A stretch of 46,073 nt of DNA, taken from contig JAISAQ010000084.1 of the NCBI GenBank assembly GCA_031266775.1, forward strand, positions 1-46,073, given 5' to 3'. The position numbers and the translations under genes are program-made. The notes beneath the pieces are model-generated. The model was not told the DNA's origin. It saw only the letters and a program-made list of their open reading frames with translations, and ran no database searches. Positions within the stretch are counted from its first letter, which is position 1. Each line of letters begins with the position of its first letter. Positions 33,656 through 42,260 of this stretch are shown piece by piece. This DNA is from Treponema sp. (lineage in GTDB: Bacteria > Spirochaetota > Spirochaetia > Treponematales > Breznakiellaceae).

Positions 33656-34930
33656 TCAGTTTTTGTTTATCCGCCCCCCCAGGGATGAAAGCCGGTCCAC
33701 AAGGTTCTCGTAACCCCGTTCGATTTGATAGACATTCCGTATGACGCTTTTTCCTTCGGCGCACATGGCGGCTATGATCATCGCCATGCCGGCGCGGACA
33801 TCGGGGCTGTGGAGTTCCGAGCCGTGCAGCCTTGCGGGGCCGGAAACCACGGCGCGGTGCGGATCGCAGAGGACGATGCGCGCCCCCATGGCGATAAGCT
33901 TGTCCACAAAAAACATGCGCGATTCAAACATCTTCTCGTGAATGAGCACCGTTCCCTCAACCTGGGTGGCAACCACGGTGATGATGCTGGTAAGATCCGG
34001 CGGGAAACCCGGCCAGGGCGCGTCGTCTATTTTGGGGATCATGCCGCCAAGGTCGCTGTTGACCGCCATGGACTGGCGGGCGGGCACGTGGATAACGCCG
34101 TTTTCCTCCGCCCAGACTATGCCCAGCTTGCCGAAGGCGATCTTTGCCGGGCGGAGATCCGCCGGACGCGTGCCTTCTATGTGGAGATCGCCGCCTGTGG
34201 CCGCGGCGAGGCCGATAAAGGAGCCCACTTCCATAAAATCGGCCCCTATGGAAAAGTCGGCGCCGGAAAGTTTTTTTACGCCGGTGATGGTGAGGATGTT
34301 GGAGCCTATGCCCTCGATGGAAGCGCCCATGGCGGCGAGCATGCGGCAGAGATCCTGTACGTGCGGTTCGCCCGCGGCGTTGGTAAGGATCGTTTTTCCC
34401 CTGGCAAGAGAAGCCGCCATGACGGCGTTCTCGGTTCCTGTAACCGACGCTTCGTCAAGAAAAATGTCCGCCCCCTTAAGAACGCGGGCCTGAAAGATGA
34501 AGTTTTCGTTTATCCTGACTTTTGCCCCCAGTTCGGTAAGGGCAAGGAAGTGGGTATCAAGCCGCCGCCTTCCTATGACATCGCCGCCGGGAGGCGGCAG
34601 GACGGCCCTGCCGGTACGGGCCAGAAGGGGGCCGGCAAAGAGAATGGACGCGCGTATCTTCCGCGCGAGTTCCGGGGGAATCGCCGACGCCGTGATGCCC
34701 GAAGCGGAAAGACGGACAACGCCCGGTCCGGGCTTTTCCACGCCTCCCCCCAGGGCGGCGAAAATTTCCAGCATGGCCTGGACATCTTCTATGTCGGGAA
34801 TGTTTCGCAGTGTAACAGGATCGTCCGAAAGAAGCGCGGCGGCAATGCAGGGCAGCGCGGCGTTTTTGTTACCGCTGGCCCGGATGGTTCCGTTTAAGGG
34901 AACGCCGCCTTCAATGAGGTATTCGCCCAT
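33656..34930 (-). CDS. murA: UDP-N-acetylglucosamine 1-carboxyvinyltransferase
   Basis: MurA adds enolpyruvate from phosphoenolpyruvate to UDP-GlcNAc, the first committed step of peptidoglycan synthesis. The 424-aa protein has the substrate Lys in [10 protein letters not shown] (Lys22) and a long [24 protein letters not shown]-terminal region. The active-site loop reads [15 protein letters not shown]: residue 117 is Asp where most bacteria have the Cys attacked by fosfomycin. The Asp form is known in Mycobacterium, Chlamydia and Borrelia and gives intrinsic fosfomycin resistance. The gene is convergent with the membrane-protein pair and downstream of the 635-aa unknown. Confidence 0.97.
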   Translation of the reverse strand: MGEYLIEGGVPLNGTIRASGNKNAALPCIAAALLSDDPVTLRNIPDIEDVQAMLEIFAALGGGVEKPGPGVVRLSASGITASAIPPELARKIRASILFAGPLLARTGRAVLPPPGGDVIGRRRLDTHFLALTELGAKVRINENFIFQARVLKGADIFLDEASVTGTENAVMAASLARGKTILTNAAGEPHVQDLCRMLAAMGASIEGIGSNILTITGVKKLSGADFSIGADFMEVGSFIGLAAATGGDLHIEGTRPADLRPAKIAFGKLGIVWAEENGVIHVPARQSMAVNSDLGGMIPKIDDAPWPGFPPDLTSIITVVATQVEGTVLIHEKMFESRMFFVDKLIAMGARIVLCDPHRAVVSGPARLHGSELHSPDVRAGMAMIIAAMCAEGKSVIRNVYQIERGYENLVDRLSSLGGRINKN

Positions 34931-34995
34931 ATCCCGAATGTACCTGTACGGCGCGGAACTGTCAACGCGGGGGACGGGGCACGGGCAATGCGCCC

Positions 34996-36903
34996 CTACA
35001 CCTTGATGTCGAGGAGCAGCTTCACCATGTAGAGTTCCATGTACAGGCGAAGGGAATCCTGTCCGCCAAGATTCTGCAGGGCCGGAGTACGGGAGATGAT
35101 CCCGCCGGCTATTTCCCCAAGCCCCTCCTCGTTGATCTTTCTGGTCTTGTGGATACGGACGGCATGGCGGAGGCTGTCCTTTACAAGGGAATTAACGTCG
35201 TTTATCAGATTGGCGCGGGCCTCTTTGTCAAGAAGCCGGCTCCACCGCGCTTCCAGTTCCGTAAGCCAGGACTCAAGCGTTTTTCCTTTGGGGATAAGCG
35301 CTTCCGCGGTTTTCTCCGCGGCGCTTTTGATGTCCCCGGCGGCGTCCCTGTCTTCCGTTTCAATCTCTTCTTTATCGTCTGTTTCCCCTTTCCGCTTTTT
35401 CCCCTTTGCGAGATTTTTGAAAAAGGCGATGATGGCCGAAAGGACGGGAATCGAATACCAGAAGGGAAGCATGATGCGGGCGTCGGTAAGAAGTTCCCTG
35501 CGCCGCAGCACATAGAGGGAGCTCATGGGGATAAGATGGCCCCGGTTGAAGATGCGCGAAGAAGGGGGAATGACCCCGTGGGCCTTTTCTATTTCCTCGT
35601 AGACCCACAGGAGCTTCTGGTCTTCCAGCAGGGCCATGAGGACGGGGGCAAGCTTCGCGGTACAGGCGGAAAGAAGCCGGTCAAAGTCGGCGTCCTGTTC
35701 CATTGCCGCCTCGGAGCGGAAATTTTTTATGAGGCCGGCCCACCTCGAAGTAACCGCCTTTTTGACCTGCGGCCTTGAGTCGATAAGGAACCGGGAGCAG
35801 AGGGGAAGGTACTTCTCCTTTTTAACGTACCACCTTTCGCCTTTTCCCTGCAGGACGAGCCATTCGGGAATGCCGCCGTTTTCCGCCTCCGTGGTCTTTT
35901 TTTTGATGTACTCTTCCAGCTCTTCCGGGGAATACTGGCTTACAAGCAGCGTTCCCTTGCTGTTCGTGAATTTTGTAATGTGATCGAGGGTAAAATAAAA
36001 AGGCGGCTTTTCCACGTGAATCTCCAGTTCACGGAAGGCCGCTTCCTTCTCGCGCTGTTTTACCGCCTTGGCCTTGTAAATGCCGTTGCAGGTTTCAATA
36101 ACATACGCCGCCTGAAGAGCAGCCATGTCTTCACTCAGCAATTCCTTTTTCTTTTTGATGTCGCTTTTGACAAGGGAACAGAAGACGGCCCAGAAAAGCC
36201 AGGAAAAATCGCCGAAGGATTCCATTGCGCCAATGCAGTCAAAGGGCCTTGTAAGGATCTGGTCAAGAATATCCTTGAGGTATTTTTCCCTCCCCTGAAA
36301 CTGGGGGACAAGTTTGTTATAAGCGTATTCCCTGTTGCCGTGGCTGCGAAGATAATACCGTATCTTGAGCAGCGCCGCTTCCATGAGCCGCCCTGGGATC
36401 ATCGGGGCAAGGACAAGGGCGTTTCCGCAGCCTTCGGGAAACATCAGCTTGATGACGGGCGGCATTTCGTCCGCGCCTCCGCCAAAAAAAACCGCCAGAT
36501 TCGAATCGAGGTTTATTACCCTGGCCTGATCTTCGGGAAGGGTGATGCAGAGGCTTTCTTCACAGGGAAAAGGCATGCCGGCGCTGTTGTCCATGGAGCG
36601 GTAGGTTTCCTGAAGCAGATCCGCGTAGTAGAAGGGCATGTAGATCCGGCCTTCGGGCGTATCCGCCATGAGGGTACATTTTTCCTCTTCCGTCAGTACC
36701 GCCATTTCACTCCAGAATTTGAGCCCCACCTCCTGTGTCCATTTTACCCATTCCGCGGACGTTTCGGCCTTGCGCCTGGCGTATTTTTCAAGAAATTCCA
36801 GAAAGATATCGATATCTATAAAGGGAGAATTGTTTTTATTTGCGTATGCCCTTAGAATAGGGTAAAGATCCGTTTGAGCCACTAATATTGTATTATATTT
36901 CAT
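34996..36903 (-). CDS. Conserved-looking protein of unknown function (635 aa)
   Basis: I do not recognise this protein. It is mostly helical and soluble with many Lys and Glu residues. One hydrophobic stretch (about residues 472-492, [19 protein letters not shown]) is followed by a basic and then an acidic linker. The N-terminus ([20 protein letters not shown]) is well formed and the C-terminus ([17 protein letters not shown]) is amphipathic. Codon use is typical of the window, so it is a real gene. Only 30 bases separate its ATG from that of the divergent secreted protein. It lies upstream of murA on the same strand. Confidence 0.78.
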   Translation of the reverse strand: MKYNTILVAQTDLYPILRAYANKNNSPFIDIDIFLEFLEKYARRKAETSAEWVKWTQEVGLKFWSEMAVLTEEEKCTLMADTPEGRIYMPFYYADLLQETYRSMDNSAGMPFPCEESLCITLPEDQARVINLDSNLAVFFGGGADEMPPVIKLMFPEGCGNALVLAPMIPGRLMEAALLKIRYYLRSHGNREYAYNKLVPQFQGREKYLKDILDQILTRPFDCIGAMESFGDFSWLFWAVFCSLVKSDIKKKKELLSEDMAALQAAYVIETCNGIYKAKAVKQREKEAAFRELEIHVEKPPFYFTLDHITKFTNSKGTLLVSQYSPEELEEYIKKKTTEAENGGIPEWLVLQGKGERWYVKKEKYLPLCSRFLIDSRPQVKKAVTSRWAGLIKNFRSEAAMEQDADFDRLLSACTAKLAPVLMALLEDQKLLWVYEEIEKAHGVIPPSSRIFNRGHLIPMSSLYVLRRRELLTDARIMLPFWYSIPVLSAIIAFFKNLAKGKKRKGETDDKEEIETEDRDAAGDIKSAAEKTAEALIPKGKTLESWLTELEARWSRLLDKEARANLINDVNSLVKDSLRHAVRIHKTRKINEEGLGEIAGGIISRTPALQNLGGQDSLRLYMELYMVKLLLDIKV

Positions 36904-36933
36904 TATTGGATCTTGGAAAAGGGAATTTCTGCG

Positions 36934-37467
36934 ATGTACCGCGTGTTTCGGCCGATTTTTTTTCTCTGCCTGTGCGGGATCTGGGGAACGGCCTTTGCCC
37001 AGAACACAAGCGCCGTTCTTGTCCGGGGAAACGCCTGGGTTTCAGGACTTCCGGGTATTGGGGAAAACGCCTTCCCGTGCTTTTTCGGCGATTACAGGAT
37101 CGCAGGCGCGGCCGCTTCGGCGAATACGGCCGCTTCCGCGGACACGAATGTTTCCGCGAATGGAGGCGCGCCCCTTTTTTCCGTGTACATCTGCCGGGAG
37201 GCCCTGGTTTTTTCGGAACGGCTCTGGCAGATGCGGCCGGGATTTCCGGGGCGCGGCGCGGTACAGCGGCGGGAAGACGGGAGCCTCTTTGTATGTTTTC
37301 CTTCGGAAAGCGGCTTTTGGACCGTCATGTTCCGTTTTCCTTCGGAAGGATTTGACGGCCCCGCACTTGACCGTTTTGCCGCCGTATGGCTTGAAAGATT
37401 CCGCTACTTTTTTTCACTGGCCAAGGGCATTTCCGACATATCCTTCCCGGCGGTAGTGAATTTTTAG
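36934..37467 (+). CDS. Secreted protein of unknown function
   Basis: This 177-aa protein has a signal peptide (about residues 1-22, cut after TAFA). The mature part begins QNTSAVLVRGNAW, then has an Ala/Ser/Asn-rich spacer (about 58-78) and an aromatic C-terminal half ending SDISFPAVVNF. No family is recognised. ATG 36934 follows AAGGGA; the TTG at 36913 would overlap promoter space. It is divergent from the 635-aa protein and convergent with the CDF transporter, with 16 bases between stops. Confidence 0.68.
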   Translation: MYRVFRPIFFLCLCGIWGTAFAQNTSAVLVRGNAWVSGLPGIGENAFPCFFGDYRIAGAAASANTAASADTNVSANGGAPLFSVYICREALVFSERLWQMRPGFPGRGAVQRREDGSLFVCFPSESGFWTVMFRFPSEGFDGPALDRFAAVWLERFRYFFSLAKGISDISFPAVVNF

Positions 37468-37483
37468 ACCGGCGCCGTCTTTG

Positions 37484-38452
37484 TTACGGGCCGTTTTCCC
37501 TGTCCGCTTGTCCGGGGGTCTTTTTTATCTCTTCTTCGCTGAGCCCGTATCCTTCGCCGTTGTGCCTGCCGCTTTCTCCCGCCGGTTCCACGTGAACCAT
37601 GATGTCGTAGACCCCTTCCACGCGGTTTTTTATTGCCTGTTCCACACGGGAGGCGATGAAGTGGGCTTCCCTTACCGGAAGTTCCGGGTTCACTTCAATA
37701 TCAATGTCTATGTCCCAGAGCCCGGCGATGCGCCTCATGCGGGTACGGTGGGGATTACCCGCCCCCTCCACCGAATGAACCGCGGCGAATACTTCCCCAT
37801 AGAGCCCGGTGTCGCTGCCGTCCATGAGTTCCGTGTTGACGCCTATGAAGATCTCCACGGCGGATTTTATAACCCAGAGGCCCACGATGACGGCCGCCGC
37901 CGAATCGATGACGCCGAGGTCGAACCAGATTGAAAGGCCCGTACCGATGAGCACTCCCGCAGAGAGGATAATGTCTCCTGTCATGTTTTTGGCGTTTGCC
38001 CTGAGCATGGCCGAAGACGCTTTTTTGCCGAAGAAATACTGGCTCCAGGCAAGAAGCGATTTTCCCGCGATTGAAACAAGGACGGCGGCGAGCGCGGCCG
38101 GTTCCGGCGCTTCGGGCCTCCGGGACGAGAGGAGATTTCCCGCCGAATTGAGAATGAGCTGCGCCCCGGCGAAAAAGAGTACGCAGGAAAGGATGGCCGT
38201 CGCCACCGTTTCCGCGCGGCCGTGCCCCCAAGGGTGCTCCCTGTCGGCGGGCCGGGAGATGACACGCCCTACGATCAGCGTCATGATGGCGATGAGTACA
38301 TCAATCGATGAATCTATGCCGTCGCCTGTTACCGCGAGGCTTCCGGCGTATATTCCCGCGCCTATTTTAAGCGCGGCAAGGATCGTATTGCCGGCAAGGG
38401 CTGTAATGGAGGCCGTCCTTATAATGGCCGCCCGGTTTTTTACATTTTCCAT
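37484..38452 (-). CDS. Cation diffusion facilitator family transporter
   Basis: This 322-aa inner-membrane protein should export divalent metal ions in exchange for protons. Six membrane segments and a C-terminal metal-binding dimerisation domain (about 210-300) are visible. The metal site in segment 2 is DSSID (Asp47, Asp51). In segment 5 it reads NMTGD (Asn156, Asp160) where FieF and most zinc transporters have HxxxD. The HPWGHGRAE loop is typical. The altered ligand suggests a different metal preference, possibly manganese, but this is inference. Confidence 0.9.
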   Translation of the reverse strand: MENVKNRAAIIRTASITALAGNTILAALKIGAGIYAGSLAVTGDGIDSSIDVLIAIMTLIVGRVISRPADREHPWGHGRAETVATAILSCVLFFAGAQLILNSAGNLLSSRRPEAPEPAALAAVLVSIAGKSLLAWSQYFFGKKASSAMLRANAKNMTGDIILSAGVLIGTGLSIWFDLGVIDSAAAVIVGLWVIKSAVEIFIGVNTELMDGSDTGLYGEVFAAVHSVEGAGNPHRTRMRRIAGLWDIDIDIEVNPELPVREAHFIASRVEQAIKNRVEGVYDIMVHVEPAGESGRHNGEGYGLSEEEIKKTPGQADRENGP

Positions 38453-38509
38453 TCATTAAGTATTGGCCGCTTTACTATCAGGCGCAATAGCGGGTACAAT
38501 GGCCTTACT

Positions 38510-38530
38510 TGGCAGCCCGGCCGGCTGCCA
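38510..38530 (+). promoter_or_regulatory. Hairpin before the thermonuclease-like gene
   Basis: TGGCAGCC (38510-38517) pairs with GGCTGCCA (38523-38530) around CGGCC; two more pairs extend it with a G-U. It ends 10 bases before the chosen ATG and overlaps the weak ribosome site, so it could hold translation down. A TACAAT box lies upstream at about 38495. Confidence 0.45.
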
Positions 38531-38540
38531 GGCAGTTTCA

Positions 38541-39335
38541 ATGGGTAAAAACAAAAACATGAAAGGGCGATCTTGTCTTTTAATACCGGCGCTTCCGCTT
38601 CTTGCCGTTCTTGTTCTGGCGGGGCTTTTATTCTTCCCGGCCGCGAACGGTGACGTAACCGTCTATGTTACCAACACGGGTACAAGGTACCACCGCGAAA
38701 ACTGTTCGTCCTTAAGGAGATCAAAGACCGCCGTAACCCTTGACGCCGCCGTGCGAAGCGGCTACGAGCCCTGCGGAATTTGCCGGCCCCCGGCGCTTTC
38801 CGGCTCTTCCTCCGCCGCCTCCTCTTCCGCCGGGGAAGGCGCGGGCGAACTCTACCGGGTAAACAAGGCGGATCTTCCCTCAAGCTCCCGCGCCCTTCTT
38901 TCGCGGATGGTAAAGGCGGACGTGGCGGGCCATGTAGACGGGGACACGGTGAGGGTGCGCATCGACAGCCCCTTTGCGGGCCTTAAGGCGCTGGAGACGA
39001 TACGCATGATTGGGGTGGACACCCCCGAGACGGTGCATCCTTCAAGGCCCGTGGAACACTTCGGCAGGGAGGCCAGCGACTACACCAAATCCCGCCTTTT
39101 GGGAAAGACCGTGTACCTGGCTTTTGACTGGGATTTCCGGGACCGTTACGGCCGGCTTCTTGCGTACATTTATCTGGACGCTCCGGAGGGCCCGCGCTGT
39201 TTTAACGCGGCGCTCATACAGGAAGGCTACGCCCACGCCTACACGCGCTTTGCTTTTCAGTTTATGGATGAATTCAGGGCGCTTGAAGAAGACGCCCGCC
39301 GGGAAAAACGGGGACTCTGGGGAAGCGCCCCCTAG
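38541..39335 (+). CDS. Thermonuclease-family (SNase-like) protein with N-terminal CxxC domain
   Basis: This 264-aa protein has an N-terminal membrane segment (about residues 10-30). It is followed by a small cysteine domain often found in exported nucleases (YHRENCSSL to PCGIC). A Ser/Ala-rich linker leads to the SNase fold (about 115-262). Catalytic features are VDGDTVRVRI, RMIGVDTPE and RDRYGR. It should cut DNA or RNA outside the membrane with calcium. Starts considered are TTG 38463, ATG 38541 and ATG 38559; 38541 gives a clean signal anchor. It overlaps the end of the NYN gene by four bases on opposite strands. Confidence 0.86.
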   Translation: MGKNKNMKGRSCLLIPALPLLAVLVLAGLLFFPAANGDVTVYVTNTGTRYHRENCSSLRRSKTAVTLDAAVRSGYEPCGICRPPALSGSSSAASSSAGEGAGELYRVNKADLPSSSRALLSRMVKADVAGHVDGDTVRVRIDSPFAGLKALETIRMIGVDTPETVHPSRPVEHFGREASDYTKSRLLGKTVYLAFDWDFRDRYGRLLAYIYLDAPEGPRCFNAALIQEGYAHAYTRFAFQFMDEFRALEEDARREKRGLWGSAP

Positions 39336-40126
39336 CGTTTTTTCTTCCACCTTATGTACACCTGGCGGCCTGTTCCGTTTTCCTGCGGCCTTTCCTCGGT
39401 TTCAAACTGGGGAATGGCCCGGAAGAGGTCGCCCATTTTGCGGAAGCCGTAGTTGCGCGGATCGAAATCGCCTGAACGGTTGGTGATCTTCTGCCCCACG
39501 CCGCCAAGATAGGCCCAGCCTGATTCGTCGGCAAGATCTTCCACCGTATCGCGGAGCAGCTTGAGGAGCCGCCTGTCTCCCTTGAATTCCTTGCGGGGCC
39601 GTGAAGTGTGGCGGGAGTCGTCCTCGTCGGTTTCTTCCGGTTCCCGCAGTATTTCGGTGTAGATAAATTTGTCGCAGACCGAAACAAAGGCGCGGGGGGT
39701 TTTCTTTTCGCCAAAGCCGTACACGGTACGGCCGCTTTCCCTGAGGCGCGCGGCGAGGCGGGTAAAATCCGAATCACTTGAAACGATGCAGAACCCGTCG
39801 AGCCTTTCGCTGTACAGAAGATCCATAGCGTCTATGATCATGGCGCTGTCGGTCGAGTTTTTTCCGCTGGTGTAGGAAAACTGCTGTATGGGCTGAATGG
39901 CGTATTCAAGGAGCCTTTCCTTCCAGGATCTAAGATTGGTACTGGTCCAGTCGCCGTAGATGCGCTTAACGCTGGCGACGCCGTATTTGGCCACCTCGTC
40001 AAGGAGGCCTTCGATGATCGCGGGCTGGGTATTGTCCGCGTCGATAAGAACCGCGAGTTTTGCCTGGCTGATTTCAGCCTGCTGGTTTACCGCGAGCGGT
40101 GAATTTGAAAAAGGCAGTAACGGCAT
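39332..40126 (-). CDS. NYN-domain nuclease-like protein with C-terminal OST-HTH/LOTUS domain
   Basis: This 264-aa protein has an N-terminal NYN (LabA/DUF88, PIN-like) domain. Its acidic residues are visible in AVLIDADNTQ, STDSAMIIDAMDLL and VSSDSDFTRLA. Such domains are metal-dependent RNases. After a charged linker comes a LOTUS/OST-HTH-like module (about residues 185-255, RLLKLLRDTVEDLADESGW, YGFRKMGDLFRA) expected to bind RNA. The ribosome site is GGAGAA. The gene is third in a tight operon with the XPB helicase and its partner, two bases after the latter. This suggests a joint action on nucleic acid. Confidence 0.86.
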   Translation of the reverse strand: MPLLPFSNSPLAVNQQAEISQAKLAVLIDADNTQPAIIEGLLDEVAKYGVASVKRIYGDWTSTNLRSWKERLLEYAIQPIQQFSYTSGKNSTDSAMIIDAMDLLYSERLDGFCIVSSDSDFTRLAARLRESGRTVYGFGEKKTPRAFVSVCDKFIYTEILREPEETDEDDSRHTSRPRKEFKGDRRLLKLLRDTVEDLADESGWAYLGGVGQKITNRSGDFDPRNYGFRKMGDLFRAIPQFETEERPQENGTGRQVYIRWKKKR

Positions 40127-40128
40127 GG

Positions 40129-42255
40129 TTATTCTCCGAAGATTGATTTTTTTATCCGCCGTAAAAGGCCGATCTTTCCGAGTGGTATGCGCAGGACCTC
40201 CCCCGGAGTTTCCGCGGAATCAAGGACAAGGATGCTTTCGCCCCCCTTTTTTTCAATGGCCCCGGGAATGCCGCGGACTTCCCTTGAATCCCCCTTGCAG
40301 GACCATTGTACTTCCACAAGTGATTTTGAGGCTATGGCCTGCCGCGCGATATTCGCCTTTCCGGCGTAGTCAAGGCCCCGCGCCTCAAGTTTTTCGTAGC
40401 GTATGGACGCGCCGTCAAGCTGCGATTCGCAGAGGATAAGGCGCCGTTCCATCCGCGATAACAATTCCGTCCGTTCCTCTCTTGTAAGGCTGAGTTTTTC
40501 AAGGCTTTTCCTGAAACCCGCCTTGACTTCTTCGCGCGCCCTTTCCCTTGTGGCCGTGTCTTCAGGGCCACAAGGGAAAGGGTTTTCGGGAGAAGGAAGT
40601 TCTTCCTCTTTTTTAAGCGCCGGAAAGAAGATCCTGTGCGGGATGGGAACAGGCGCCTTTACGCCGCCCCGCGCGATAATGTCCACGCCCGCCCTGCGCA
40701 GGGCTTCGGCGGCCGTTTCGGTTTCGCGGGCCGGCGTGCGGGAAGCGTTTTCGGCATCTTCGAAAAGCAGGTAAACGCCGGGCGCCAGGGTTTTTCTGAT
40801 GAAGCTCTTCAGAGGTTCGGCTTCCGCCAGATATTGCCTGTCCTGCGAAAGGGTAAGCACGATCCCCTCTTCAAGGGCCACTTCGCCGTAGCGTTTTTCC
40901 CAGTCCCCAAGCGTCCACACAAGGGTCTCGTTTATCCGGTTTCCCGAAAGGCGTTCCAAAAGGCCGGACATGTATTCCGCGCGTATGCCCCGGTCAAAGC
41001 CCCTGACCGCCGAATCACGGGTCAGCTCAAAGCGGAGGGCCGCCCCCGCTTCACGGACGGCGGAAAAAAACGCAAGGTCAAGAATATCGGCAAAGGCCGT
41101 TTCAGGATACGCTATCCACGAGAAAGGGGCGTCCATGGCAAGAACGGCGCCGCTTCCGTTTTCCCCTGAACCATTGGCGAGAGCCTCCCGGCCGTCCGCG
41201 GAAGCGGCAAGCTCGAAGAGAGAGCTTCCCTTCTTGACGATGAGACCGGTTTTTTCCAGCGCGTCAAGGAAGCGTTCAAAGTGAATCCCCTGCCGCGCGG
41301 GAAACGTGTCCGGTTCTTCCCTTTCAAGGATCAAGAGCCTTCGCCGCAGGGTTTTAAGCGGATACAGGATCCCCTCTTCAATAAAACCCAGCGCCCTGTG
41401 AAAAAGGCCCGCGATGCTCCTGACGCGGCCGCGCTCAAGGTAGGAGACAGGCCCGCTGAATGCCTCATGTTCAAAACAGTAGATCCCCGCGGCCCAGTAT
41501 TCCAGCCTTTCCCGCGAAGAGAGCTTTGCAAAATTCTCAAGACGCTCCCTGTCGGGAAAAAGATGGTCCCCACAGGCGCGAAGCAGTTCCAGCATGTAAA
41601 GTCCCCCGGCAAGGATCTCCATATCCATTCCCGGAAAAATACGGTTTGCTTCCGCAAGGATCTTCTTCCGCATCCCCTCTTTTCCCTGATCCCGGCCGGG
41701 TCTTAAAAGGCAGGGTTCCTCAAGAACAAAAGAAACGATTCCGGCAATGAGGCAGTCCCCCCGCAGGGCCGCCGGCCTTTCGGTTAAAGGAAAAGATCCG
41801 CCTCCTTCCCCGTAACGGGACGGGAAGAGGACGCCGCTGTCCACGGCAAAAGGAGACAGAACACATTCCAGAACGGGGTTAAGCGCGATATGGTAGAGGC
41901 CCTCTTCGCGGAAGCGGCAGATGATGAAGCGCTCTTCAAGATTAAGCATCCTGTTCTGAAGTTCCCCGGCGCTCATGTCTTCCGCGAAGAAATCTTCCAT
42001 TTCTCCCGGCAGGGGTTCTCCCAGAAGCGCAACGGCGGCGATAAAGGCAGCGTCGGCTTCGTCAATGTAAAGGCCGATGATCTTCCGTATGTCGTCGCGC
42101 GAAAGGAAGACCACAAGATCCTCCAGCAGTTTCTGTTTGTTGAAAGGGGTCTTGATGTTGCCGAATACACTTCGAAGAAGTTCAAAGAAGGGGCCGTCCG
42201 GAAGGGTCATCAGGGCCGATTTCCATGCTTCAACGGATCTGAACGGTTTTTTCAT
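40129..42255 (-). CDS. XPB helicase-associated protein (Helicase_C_3, PF13625-like domain)
   Basis: This 708-aa protein lies five bases after the XPB helicase gene. Its middle (about residues 385-545: SWIAYPETAFADILDLAFF, LRFELTRDSAVRGFDRGI, NETLVWTLGDWEKRYGEVAL, VYLLFEDAENASRT) matches the PF13625-type domain found beside XPB in actinobacteria (for example next to Rv0861c). The N-terminal 350 residues are helical, including winged-helix-like parts. No Walker A or nuclease motif is visible, so it is probably an accessory or regulator of the helicase. The C-terminal 140 residues include a WYL-like strand pattern (KSLVEVQWSC) of uncertain meaning. Confidence 0.82.
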   Translation of the reverse strand: MKKPFRSVEAWKSALMTLPDGPFFELLRSVFGNIKTPFNKQKLLEDLVVFLSRDDIRKIIGLYIDEADAAFIAAVALLGEPLPGEMEDFFAEDMSAGELQNRMLNLEERFIICRFREEGLYHIALNPVLECVLSPFAVDSGVLFPSRYGEGGGSFPLTERPAALRGDCLIAGIVSFVLEEPCLLRPGRDQGKEGMRKKILAEANRIFPGMDMEILAGGLYMLELLRACGDHLFPDRERLENFAKLSSRERLEYWAAGIYCFEHEAFSGPVSYLERGRVRSIAGLFHRALGFIEEGILYPLKTLRRRLLILEREEPDTFPARQGIHFERFLDALEKTGLIVKKGSSLFELAASADGREALANGSGENGSGAVLAMDAPFSWIAYPETAFADILDLAFFSAVREAGAALRFELTRDSAVRGFDRGIRAEYMSGLLERLSGNRINETLVWTLGDWEKRYGEVALEEGIVLTLSQDRQYLAEAEPLKSFIRKTLAPGVYLLFEDAENASRTPARETETAAEALRRAGVDIIARGGVKAPVPIPHRIFFPALKKEEELPSPENPFPCGPEDTATRERAREEVKAGFRKSLEKLSLTREERTELLSRMERRLILCESQLDGASIRYEKLEARGLDYAGKANIARQAIASKSLVEVQWSCKGDSREVRGIPGAIEKKGGESILVLDSAETPGEVLRIPLGKIGLLRRIKKSIFGE

Positions 42256-42260
42256 GCGGG

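Noticed and set aside
33900..33915. TTGTCCACA in murA as a DnaA box
   Set aside because: It has one mismatch, lies inside a coding sequence and is isolated.
33725..34897. 390-codon open frame opposite murA
   Set aside because: It is antisense to a well-conserved gene and lacks any start signal or homology.
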